NCBI RefSeq assembly: GCF_017355855.1
Contig: NZ_JAFEWD010000003.1
Span: forward strand, 124,001-188,000
Source: Pedobacter sp. SYSU D00535
Lineage (GTDB): Bacteria > Bacteroidota > Bacteroidia > Sphingobacteriales > Sphingobacteriaceae
Length of the DNA: 64,000 bases
Reading direction: 5' to 3'
A model generated the notes under the pieces. That model worked only from the letters and a program-made list of their open reading frames with translations, was not told the DNA's origin and made no database searches. This document shows positions 46,271 through 52,992 of this stretch, piece by piece (within the stretch, counting starts at the first letter, position 1; the number at the start of each line of letters is the position of its first letter). A program made the translations under genes and the position numbers.

Positions 46271-46660
46271 CGCTCAAAAATTTGCCGGACTGCAAAAAAT
46301 GTTATCGGAAGGGCAGGAAAGAGGGTAGGCTAAAAACCTGAACAAATGTTTATAAAATGATTTCTTGCTAGTTAACCAAAAGTTTTACCTTTATTAGGCA
46401 TCTGCCTGTGCCTATCGAAATTAATACATAACTTTCTGCTAATCCCGTAGTTTTTTGGTTTTTGACAGATGATAAGTGACTGCTGATCAGTAGACGAAGG
46501 CTCATGTAGCACTATTTAATCTAGCTCCTATTGTCATGTCGATTGATTGTCTTAAAACTTAAACTTTTTTCATTTGTTAAACATTAAGTCCTCTTTTCTA
46601 GCTCCAAGCGGCGAGTTGAAGTGAGGATATCTATCTATCCATCTTAAAAATTCTATCACT
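46271..46660. other. Intergenic region before the envelope-protein pair
   Basis: About 390 bases, A/T-rich toward the 3' side. I see no convincing gene, RNA or strong hairpin. A TTTG at 46574-46577 (TTCATTTGTT) could be part of a promoter for the gene at 46661, but no consensus -7 element follows at the right distance. Confidence 0.4.
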
Positions 46661-47350
46661 ATGAAAAAAAACTTTACCCTTCTATTGCTATTTCTGTCAG
46701 CAGCTATTGCCAATGCTCAGGCCATTCGTCCATTTAGTGCGATTGATTTAGGTGCCGGCTTAAGCATGAATACCGCAACGGGGGACGCAGAAACGTTCAG
46801 GCGTACCCAGTCGTTTCACTTGAATCTCAGTTATAATATCGACCCTTACTTGAATGCGATAGCCGAAGTGCAGAGCGGGAGTCTTGCTGGCGGAGATTCT
46901 TTGCGTACCATTACAGGCAGGCAGTTTCTCAATCGTTTTAATGCCCTCAATCTGCGGGGACAGCTACAACTTGGGATGTTTTTGCCTTACAGTAAAGATC
47001 CTATCACCAATCTTGCTAAAAACATCTATACGGGCGTTGGCATCGGCATGATCATGAATAATATTACAGACGTGAATCGCAGATCTTCCGCTCATCCCGA
47101 CTTTTTCTCTGGCGGCGTAAACAGGAGTATGAATGTGTTCGTACCTGTCCGTTTGGGTTATGAATTCAAAATCCAGGACGCCTACCGCGAAACTAGGATG
47201 AAAATAGATTTGGCCTACACGCACAACTTTGTGCTGGGCGACGAAGTTGACGGGTTCACTGTCGGCAGGTATAAGGATGCCATCTCGCAATTAACGCTCG
47301 GTTTCAAAGCTTGTCTGTTTGGGAAAAGATGGTATCGGCAGCACTACTAA
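46661..47350 (+). CDS. Outer-membrane beta-barrel protein of unknown function
   Basis: The product has 229 residues. Signal peptide MKKNFTLLLLFLSAAIANAQ. The rest is strand-rich with alternating residues (FSAIDLGAGLSMNTAT, FHLNLSYNIDPYLNAIAEVQ, NVFVPVRLGYEFKIQDAY, LTLGFKACLF), suggesting an eight-stranded-type barrel. It is followed 11 nt later by a lipoprotein gene, so they probably form an operon. No ligand suggested. Confidence 0.8.
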   Translation: MKKNFTLLLLFLSAAIANAQAIRPFSAIDLGAGLSMNTATGDAETFRRTQSFHLNLSYNIDPYLNAIAEVQSGSLAGGDSLRTITGRQFLNRFNALNLRGQLQLGMFLPYSKDPITNLAKNIYTGVGIGMIMNNITDVNRRSSAHPDFFSGGVNRSMNVFVPVRLGYEFKIQDAYRETRMKIDLAYTHNFVLGDEVDGFTVGRYKDAISQLTLGFKACLFGKRWYRQHY

Positions 47351-47361
47351 TACTTTAGACT

Positions 47362-48021
47362 ATGAAAAAACTATTACTCCTATTTTTGCCCCTTGTAATT
47401 TCTCTGGCCTCCTGCCGTGAAGACACTCCGGAACTTCCAGAGGAAATGACCGTGGAAGCTGGCATATTTCAGTCCACAACCGAAGGTAGTTACTGGACCT
47501 ACGCCGCCACCGATATGCTTGGGCAGTACGCAGAGTTTACCCATACCCTTACCGGAAAAAAAGAGATGAAGGGTGGGAAGGAATTTTATGAGGCCTCGGT
47601 AATGTATGATGGTCAGCCTTCGGATGAGAAGGCTTACTACCACTGTTCTTCGGCAGGACTTTATAGCATCATTTCATCAAATATCAATCAGGACGAAGAG
47701 ACGCCATGCGATTACCTGGACACGAAGAAGGCTATAAATACCAGCTGGACTACCAATTATGAGTTGGGTGCAGGTTTGCCGGAAGCAAGGACGCAGGTGA
47801 CGTCAAAGGCTAAAAATTTTGCGATGCAGGTGGCAGGAAAACAATACAAAGACGTGATTCAAACGTCCGTTGCCTACCAGCTTAAAAGCAATGGTGCTTT
47901 TGTTACTGTCGTCACTGCCGACTACTACATTGCAAAAAACGTAGGAATTATTAAAGTCGTGGCGTCCAACGGTCCAAGCGTCATCGGCTCTGTAGAGTTA
48001 ATTGACTACCTGATAAAATAA
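47362..48021 (+). CDS. Small lipoprotein of unknown function
   Basis: The product has 219 residues. Lipoprotein signal MKKLLLLFLPLVISLASC, then an acidic stretch (REDTPELPEEMTVEA). The mature domain starts FQSTTEGSYWTYAATDM and is rich in Tyr and Thr, with beta-strand character (AYYHCSSAGLYSI, AFVTVVTADYYIAKNVGIIKVV). I do not recognise a family. Paired with the preceding barrel gene. Confidence 0.78.
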   Translation: MKKLLLLFLPLVISLASCREDTPELPEEMTVEAGIFQSTTEGSYWTYAATDMLGQYAEFTHTLTGKKEMKGGKEFYEASVMYDGQPSDEKAYYHCSSAGLYSIISSNINQDEETPCDYLDTKKAINTSWTTNYELGAGLPEARTQVTSKAKNFAMQVAGKQYKDVIQTSVAYQLKSNGAFVTVVTADYYIAKNVGIIKVVASNGPSVIGSVELIDYLIK

Positions 48022-48030
48022 CACCTTTAT

Positions 48031-48267
48031 CTAAAGGTTATAGGCTTCAATTTTTTCGGCGAGCAGGTGCAGAATTTGTTTGTCGATCTTGCCGAAATTA
48101 TTACAAAGATGCAAGTGTCCGTGCCGATCAGGCTCGAAGCTGGCTACTAGTTCATTTCCTAATGTCACCTCAAACTTACAACGATGTGTCTCGTCATGAA
48201 CATAGTCTACCACTTCGAATTCAAAAACTTCGTCGTCTCTATTTATTGGTATCAAGAGTTTATCCAT
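48031..48267 (-). CDS. Small conserved-looking protein, 78 residues
   Basis: Soluble and charged: MDKLLIPINRDDEVFEFEVVDYVHDETHRCKFEV... and ending in a helix (KQILHLLAEKIEAYNL). Tidy start and compact strand-strand-helix layout look like a real gene. No family recognised; convergent to the lipoprotein gene with a 9-nt gap. Confidence 0.65.
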   Translation of the reverse strand: MDKLLIPINRDDEVFEFEVVDYVHDETHRCKFEVTLGNELVASFEPDRHGHLHLCNNFGKIDKQILHLLAEKIEAYNL

Positions 48268-48328
48268 GGGCTATTTGTAAATGAACAGGAAACAGCACTT
48301 CTGCAGAAAAGTTAGTCAACGTTGATAA

Positions 48329-48544
48329 CTAATCTTCCAGTTCCCGGCAGTAGAAACCGAAGGCTAATAGCAGCGACTCAATAAATTTAGGTTGCAGCCC
48401 TTCTGTCACTACTCTAAGAATCTTGTCCCGGTCTTCGAGGTCAAAATTCCAGTCGATGATGGACCGTACGGGATTAAGTAACTGTTTAATTTGCCCAACT
48501 TGTTCCTGCCTTTTTACGTTTGTTCGAAATACCAGTACTTTCAT
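48329..48544 (-). CDS. Small conserved-looking protein, 71 residues
   Basis: Sequence starts MKVLVFRTNVKRQEQVGQIK and includes VRSIIDWNFDLEDRDKILRVV. This beta-alpha-beta pattern resembles heavy-metal-associated-fold-like small proteins of Bacteroidetes, without their Cys pair. I infer a ferredoxin-like fold; function unknown. Confidence 0.65.
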   Translation of the reverse strand: MKVLVFRTNVKRQEQVGQIKQLLNPVRSIIDWNFDLEDRDKILRVVTEGLQPKFIESLLLAFGFYCRELED

Positions 48545-48727
48545 TTTTGATCTTATGGCTTTTGCGATTAATTAGATGCTCTTCCCTGCAAATTGTTGCA
48601 CAGGAATTTATTTCGCACAAAAATGATTGCCACCGGTGACAGCGGTATGTCAGCAGCAAGAATTTGATAAAGATTTTTTATGCTCTTCTAAAACGGTAAC
48701 GACTGCTTCCAAAATAAAATGAGAACG

Positions 48728-48772
48728 GAGTAGCTGTACCTTTTCTGAAAAGGTTGATGTCCAGCTCTACTC
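48728..48772. repeat. Nested inverted repeat downstream of the DedA gene
   Basis: GAGTAGCTG (48728-48736) pairs with CAG..CTACTC (48762-48772, two-base bulge), and inside it CCTTTT pairs with AAAAGG around CTG. It lies 15 nt past the DedA stop on the minus strand and may be its terminator, although no T-run follows. Confidence 0.45.
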
Positions 48773-48786
48773 GTAGTTGCTGCAGT

Positions 48787-49518
48787 TTAACTTTGCACGT
48801 CCTCGCCCATCTTCTGCTCGGAAGTGGTGACAGGAACTACTGCGAATGGTGCTTCATCAGCTGGCACAACAGGTTTTGCTTTTTTAATCCTGGATCGCAC
48901 TGCTGCGATAATAGGAGGCGTACTGCTAAGAATCGTGATAGCAATTATTACGATGCTGAAATTCTCTTTTACGATTGTGATATTTCCAAACAGATAACCT
49001 AAAAACAGGAAAGTAACAATCCAGAAGATACCTCCGGTGATGTTATACAACGCGAAGAGCCTGAATCTCATTTTTCCAACTCCGGCAACAAAGGGAACGA
49101 ATGTTCTAAAAATGGGGAAAAAGCGACTAAAGATGACAGCTTTCCCGCCATGTTTTTTGAAAAACTCTTTTGTGCTCTCGTAGTATTCGGGCTTGAGGAT
49201 TTTATTCGTAGGCTTAAATATTCGGGTACCAAGGAAACCTCCTATGGTGTAATTGACGAAGTTTCCGGCTATAGCGGCAACACTTAGGATAAGCGTCAGC
49301 ATGTAAATATCAAGACCTGTACCTCCAGCTGCAATTAAAGCTCCGGCTGCAAAGAGAAGCGGGTCACCTGGTAAAAATGGTGTAACCACAAAGCCTGTTT
49401 CCGCGAAGATGACGATGAATAGAATAAGATAGGTCCAGACTTGATAATCCTGGATGATGACGTTTAGGTGTTTGTCAATATGTAATAAAATATCTATAAT
49501 CCCCTGAATCGCTTCCAT
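48787..49518 (-). CDS. DedA-family membrane protein
   Basis: The product has 243 residues with several helices. DedA/SNARE-associated signature: FVVTPFLPGDPLLFAAGALIA and later FFKKHGGKAVIFSRFFPIFRTFVPFVAGVGKM. DedA proteins are inner-membrane lipid-flippase-like proteins needed for envelope homeostasis. The Pro/Glu-rich C-terminal tail is probably cytoplasmic. Promoter element TATTTTTG lies 17 nt upstream (49536-49543). Confidence 0.93.
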   Translation of the reverse strand: MEAIQGIIDILLHIDKHLNVIIQDYQVWTYLILFIVIFAETGFVVTPFLPGDPLLFAAGALIAAGGTGLDIYMLTLILSVAAIAGNFVNYTIGGFLGTRIFKPTNKILKPEYYESTKEFFKKHGGKAVIFSRFFPIFRTFVPFVAGVGKMRFRLFALYNITGGIFWIVTFLFLGYLFGNITIVKENFSIVIIAITILSSTPPIIAAVRSRIKKAKPVVPADEAPFAVVPVTTSEQKMGEDVQS

Positions 49519-49535
49519 AAGTTTAATTAGGATGG

Positions 49536-49543
49536 CAAAAATA
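49536..49543 (-). promoter_or_regulatory. Promoter -7 element TATTTTTG of the DedA gene
   Basis: Minus-strand TAnnTTTG 17 nt before the ATG at 49518. Confidence 0.55.
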
Positions 49544-49601
49544 GGAGAAATCTGATAATCACAAAGTCATTTTAGACCAGTGCTTTAGCAGAAAAAGGAA
49601 G

Positions 49602-49707
49602 GAGGGTGCCTCAAAAGTTTCTTTCGCTCTGGCACCTCAGGCCGAGGTGCCAAATCTGCAAGTAGTACTGCTAGTTGTTTTATCGATTCAACTTCTGAGA
49701 CTCCCTC
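49602..49707. mobile_element. Short inverted-repeat element, possible MITE
   Basis: A 106-bp segment is bounded by 18-nt imperfect inverted repeats: GAGGGTGCCTCAAAAGTT (49602-49619) and, on the minus strand, GAGGGAGTCTCAGAAGTT (49707-49690). The GAGGGTGCCTCAAAA-type end resembles insertion-sequence termini common in Bacteroidetes. The interior contains a perfect hairpin (TGGCACCTC / GAGGTGCCA, 49630-49652) and no ORF. No target duplication was recognised. Confidence 0.5.
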
Positions 49708-49740
49708 GGTTTTTCAAGAGGGTAGATGTTCAGTGTATGG

Positions 49741-49875
49741 TTAAGCGGCTTTTAAAGTTTGCTCATTTTTGGTTTTATCTTTTTGCTTCATCTTAAAGTT
49801 CAATAAATCAGCTTTCAAGATGGCAAGAAGTTCTAATTCTGTTTGTTTTTCAAGAGTTGTATTTATTGTATTCAT
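49741..49875 (-). CDS. Possible 44-residue protein in the gap upstream of DedA
   Basis: ATG at 49875 and TAA at 49743-49741 enclose MNTINTTLEKQTELELLAIL then KADLLNFKMKQ and a Lys/Thr-rich tail ending LKAA. The composition is coding-like (helical, Leu/Lys/Glu). It is a short ORF between the MITE-like element and mutT. No family recognised. It could be a real small protein or a chance ORF. Confidence 0.35.
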   Translation of the reverse strand: MNTINTTLEKQTELELLAILKADLLNFKMKQKDKTKNEQTLKAA

Positions 49876-50090
49876 AAAATTTCAATTTAGATGTTTAAAC
49901 GTATGCTAATTGTGTGCCAGCGGAACGGATACCACCTTTTTCAGCTTATTAGCTATTCGCATTTAAAATTTTTGTATATAAAAGTAGACATTCTCGGGAA
50001 GCCGTATTCAAAATACTGGGCAAAAAAGCTTCCAAGCGTTAAACCAATGGCTGGCAGCAAAGCGTTTCATCTAGGCGGGGGAATGATCTG

Positions 50091-50486
50091 ATGATAAAAG
50101 TTAGCTGTGCAGTCCTGCTTGCAGGAGGAAAAGTTTTGGTCGCGCAACGGAGTGAGACGATGAGTCATCCCTTGAAATGGGAGTTTCCCGGAGGGAAAGT
50201 AGAAAAAGGCGAAAGTGAGGAGGGGAGCCTGATACGGGAGATCACGGAAGAGCTGGAGGTTGAGATTGACATCAAAAATCGCTTGAGTCCGGTGATGCAC
50301 TCCTACGGAGACAAGACAATTTTATTAATCCCATTCATAGCTCAAATTGCCCGTGGCGAGATAAAACTCAAGGAGCATAAGGCTTATCTCTGGCTTGCTC
50401 CGGGGGAGCTGCTGCAACTAGACTGGGCGGAGGCAGATCTTCCCATCGTGCAGGAGTTGATATCGCTGTTTCCCCGGCTAGTTTAA
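50091..50486 (+). CDS. MutT-like Nudix hydrolase (8-oxo-dGTP diphosphatase)
   Basis: The product has 131 residues. The Nudix box reads GGKVEKGESEEGSLIREITE then ELEVEI: the G-x5-E-x7-REUxEE core is intact; the usual last Gly is Glu, as in some members. The start and the GEFPGGK-type entrance (LKWEFPGGKVEKGE) fit the MutT subgroup that hydrolyses oxidised dGTP. The preceding open frame is not convincing coding sequence (see rejected list). Confidence 0.9.
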   Translation: MIKVSCAVLLAGGKVLVAQRSETMSHPLKWEFPGGKVEKGESEEGSLIREITEELEVEIDIKNRLSPVMHSYGDKTILLIPFIAQIARGEIKLKEHKAYLWLAPGELLQLDWAEADLPIVQELISLFPRLV

Positions 50487-50570
50487 GTACTCTATCAATT
50501 CGACATCCTTTTACCAATACGAGTATAACTTATCTAAACGACTTCCCGTAGAAGATTGAAAAACATCGCT

Positions 50571-50774
50571 ATGAACAAGAAAAAATCAGCTTTAGGTTTA
50601 ATTAGTACTGATGGCCACTTCCAGGAGATCTCTTCCTTAACTGTTGATAGTTTATTTTATGTTTCAAAATCTAAAAATGAACTTGAGCAGCTTTTGGAGG
50701 AGAAAGTCGCGGTCGAAGAGTATGAAGAATGTGCGATCATTAGAGATGAGCTGATAAAGCGAAACAAACGTTAA
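50571..50774 (+). CDS. Small protein with UvrB/UvrC-type (UVR) motif
   Basis: The 67-residue protein (ATG 50571, MNKKKSALGLISTDGHFQE) ends in LEQLLEEKVAVEEYEECAII then RDELIKRNKR. This closely resembles the UVR helical hairpin (a coiled-coil-type interaction motif in UvrB, UvrC and Clp-type proteins). It is a stand-alone short protein with a Ser/Asn-rich N-terminus; it may be an adaptor. The TTG start at 50556 is an alternative. Confidence 0.65.
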   Translation: MNKKKSALGLISTDGHFQEISSLTVDSLFYVSKSKNELEQLLEEKVAVEEYEECAIIRDELIKRNKR

Positions 50775-50843
50775 TTTATTCTTGGAAAGAGCTGGTTATG
50801 GCATAGTTATTTGAATTCAATACTCAAATAAATTCATCTACCT

Positions 50844-51653
50844 ATGGAAACTAATCAGAAATATGCACTGATAACGGGTGCGACAAGCGGTATTGGATAC
50901 GAGCTGGCGAAGCTCTTTGCAAGAGACAAGTATAATCTTGTCATCGTTGCCAGGAGTGGTGAGGAGCTTGAACGAACAGCAGGAGAGTTCAGGCAGGAAT
51001 TTGGTGTTGAAGTAGTACCTATTGCAAAAGACCTTTTCTTGCGGGAAGCGCCCTTCGAAGTCTTTGACGAAGTAACACAAAGAGGAATCAGTATCAATGC
51101 GCTTATCAATAATGCCGGTCAGGGGCAGTATGGCGAGTTTGTAGATATCGATATCAATCGGGAATTAGATCTGATTCAACTAAACATTGGGGCCTATGTT
51201 ACCCTTACAAAGCTTTTTCTGCAAGACATGATCGCGAGGGGAGAAGGTAAAATATTGAACGTATCTTCCATCGGAGGTGAGATGCCTGGTCCGCTTCAGG
51301 CTGTTTATCATGCTACAAAGGCGTTCGTTACGTCTTTCACGGAAGCAATCAGAAGTGAGACCAAAGACCGGAATATTACCATTACTCTTCTGCTGCCTGG
51401 TGTTACCGATACCGACTTCTTCAATAAAGCAGATATGGAAGAAGCAAGGATGGTCAAAGAAGGCCATCGTGCAGATCCGGCAAAGGTGGCCAAGGATGGC
51501 TTTGAAGCGCTAATGGCAGGCGATGATAAAATAATTTCGGGCTTTGCAAACAAGGCAATGGTAGCAACAAGTACTATCCTGCCAGATGAAACAGTAGCAG
51601 ACATGATGCACAAAAACGTCAAGCCTTCAAAAGACGAAGAATCAGAAAAATAA
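50844..51653 (+). CDS. Short-chain dehydrogenase/reductase
   Basis: The product has 269 residues. NAD(P)-binding ITGATSGIGYELAKLFA, NNAGQGQYGEF, catalytic Ser in VSSIGG and YxxxK as YHATKAFVTSF. This resembles the YqjQ/DltE-like SDR group with a C-terminal helical extension (ADMMHKNVKPSKDEESEK). Substrate unknown. A hairpin with T-rich tail follows at 51658-51696. Confidence 0.92.
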   Translation: METNQKYALITGATSGIGYELAKLFARDKYNLVIVARSGEELERTAGEFRQEFGVEVVPIAKDLFLREAPFEVFDEVTQRGISINALINNAGQGQYGEFVDIDINRELDLIQLNIGAYVTLTKLFLQDMIARGEGKILNVSSIGGEMPGPLQAVYHATKAFVTSFTEAIRSETKDRNITITLLLPGVTDTDFFNKADMEEARMVKEGHRADPAKVAKDGFEALMAGDDKIISGFANKAMVATSTILPDETVADMMHKNVKPSKDEESEK

Positions 51654-51657
51654 ACTT

Positions 51658-51696
51658 AAAGCCGGTCGCGCTTCCCTTTTTTGCAGGCCGGCTTTT
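51658..51696 (+). terminator. Probable terminator after the SDR gene
   Basis: AAAGCCGG (51658-51665) pairs with CCGGCTTT (51688-51695) across a 22-nt loop, then TT. The long loop lowers confidence. Confidence 0.6.
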
Positions 51697-51745
51697 CAAC
51701 GAACCTTAAATTCTATCCTCCCACCCGAAGCTCATCTCAATCTGC

Positions 51746-51753
51746 TATTTTTG
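51746..51753 (+). promoter_or_regulatory. Promoter -7 element TATTTTTG
   Basis: TAnnTTTG match upstream of the secreted-protein gene (start 51775 or 51799). Confidence 0.5.
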
Positions 51754-51798
51754 TTCCTCGTAAAACATTTATTGATGCTTGCCCGAACTAGTGAATTG

Positions 51799-52818
51799 AT
51801 GAGAACTTCCTTCTTCTTATTGTTAATGCTTGCGCTGAGCCAGTTGGCCTTTGCACAAACTTTAATTGACGTTACTGATCAGACACTAAAAATTGCAGCC
51901 AGAACTGAAGAAGACTTTTTCTACAGCTTCGCGGAGGGCGATAAGATCATTATCAGCCTGCAGGAATTGAATGAGAAGGAGCTGAAGTCGTTCGAGGTGG
52001 TTGAGTTGCCGGGGAATACCGTCTTTGCGGATTATAAAACTACCAGGATAAACAGTAAGACCCTCAAAGCAAATAAGAACAGCATCTATAAATTCAGTAT
52101 TTCGAATAGTTCGCTCTCCGGAAGGGTATGCAAGCTCAAGATTCAGAGAGTACCTTTCCGTCCTGCCAATGCTACCCACAATACCAGCGTTTATAGGGAG
52201 GTCCGCGGGGATTCCGTCTTTTTTTCCATCACCGAAAGGTATTTAAAAAGAAGTGATACCGTGGCCGTGTCGCTGGTGAATCAAATTGCAAAAGTGTCTT
52301 CCAGATCGGCTTTAAATCAGAATAGCAATCAGACTATCGTCGACTTTACCTTGCCTGCTGGCACCGTTTCCTGGGCTTATTACATCGGCGTAGGCACGGA
52401 GGGGATGAAAGCGGAGGCTGAGGCTCGTTCTAAGTTTTTGAATACTTCCGCGTCTCTACTTTCTAAGTTTGAAGGATATGGCACCATGGCTGCACTGGCC
52501 CTTTATGGAATAAATGCGTTTGATAAAGCGCAGGGTGATGATAACGTCAAATACTGGTTTTTGCCAGGCTGGGAGCAAGTACAGAAGTACAGGAGGGGAC
52601 AAAAATTTACGCATTACAAACAAGGTAACGTTGTGAACGATGCGGTCCAGATGAAGAGTCCGGTAACAGGGAAGATTTTCCTGGCGCTGGAAAACGATAA
52701 TCTTATTGAACCGATAGATGTCCTGGTTAAGGTAACGGCGGTACAGGTGAAGCAACAGTGGGCAACCAGAACTGTTCGTGTCCTCGCCCTGAAAGCAATC
52801 AAAAGGCCGGTGCTGTAG
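51799..52818 (+). CDS. Secreted protein of unknown function
   Basis: The product has 339 residues from ATG 51799, giving MRTSFFLLLMLALSQLAFAQ as signal peptide (ATG 51775 would lengthen it). The mature part has an N-terminal strand-rich region (IYKFSISNSSLSGRVCKLKI, reminiscent of a GOLD-like beta-sandwich), a middle EGMKAEAEARSKFLNT helix and a C-terminal region with Trp/Tyr (DNVKYWFLPGWEQVQKYRRG). I do not recognise a family. It lies alone between the SDR gene and the SusC operon. Confidence 0.75.
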   Translation: MRTSFFLLLMLALSQLAFAQTLIDVTDQTLKIAARTEEDFFYSFAEGDKIIISLQELNEKELKSFEVVELPGNTVFADYKTTRINSKTLKANKNSIYKFSISNSSLSGRVCKLKIQRVPFRPANATHNTSVYREVRGDSVFFSITERYLKRSDTVAVSLVNQIAKVSSRSALNQNSNQTIVDFTLPAGTVSWAYYIGVGTEGMKAEAEARSKFLNTSASLLSKFEGYGTMAALALYGINAFDKAQGDDNVKYWFLPGWEQVQKYRRGQKFTHYKQGNVVNDAVQMKSPVTGKIFLALENDNLIEPIDVLVKVTAVQVKQQWATRTVRVLALKAIKRPVL

Positions 52819-52930
52819 TTCTTTCAACCGGGAAGTGGCAGGTCTCTTTCTGTTCCAGGTTATCTAAATATTAATTTTCAAAATTTCTAAACAGCTTTCC
52901 TTAAAGATTTCGAAACAAAGGCGGGTAGGT

Positions 52931-52968
52931 CTTAACCTTATCCTAATTCCGCTTTGATCTTCCCTTAA
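52931..52968 (+). promoter_or_regulatory. Four 11-bp-phased half-sites upstream of the SusC promoter
   Basis: CTTAA (52931), CCTAA (52942), TTTGA (52953) and CTTAA (52964) start at exact 11-bp steps, ending 11 nt before the -7 element at 52980. PhoB/OmpR-type regulators bind 11-bp direct repeats of this form. Operator role is inferred. Confidence 0.5.
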
Positions 52969-52979
52969 TACTCCTGAGG

Positions 52980-52987
52980 TACTTTTG
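52980..52987 (+). promoter_or_regulatory. Promoter -7 element TACTTTTG of the SusCD-phosphoesterase operon
   Basis: TAnnTTTG 5 nt before the ATG at 52993. The start at 53008 (MNSIVKKG) would leave a 20-nt spacing; both frames are the same. Confidence 0.6.
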
Positions 52988-52992
52988 CCGCA

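Noticed and set aside
49891-50091. 66-codon ORF ending one base into the mutT start
   Set aside because: Composition and sequence look random, with no hydrophobic core, motif or promoter; the overlap is probably chance.
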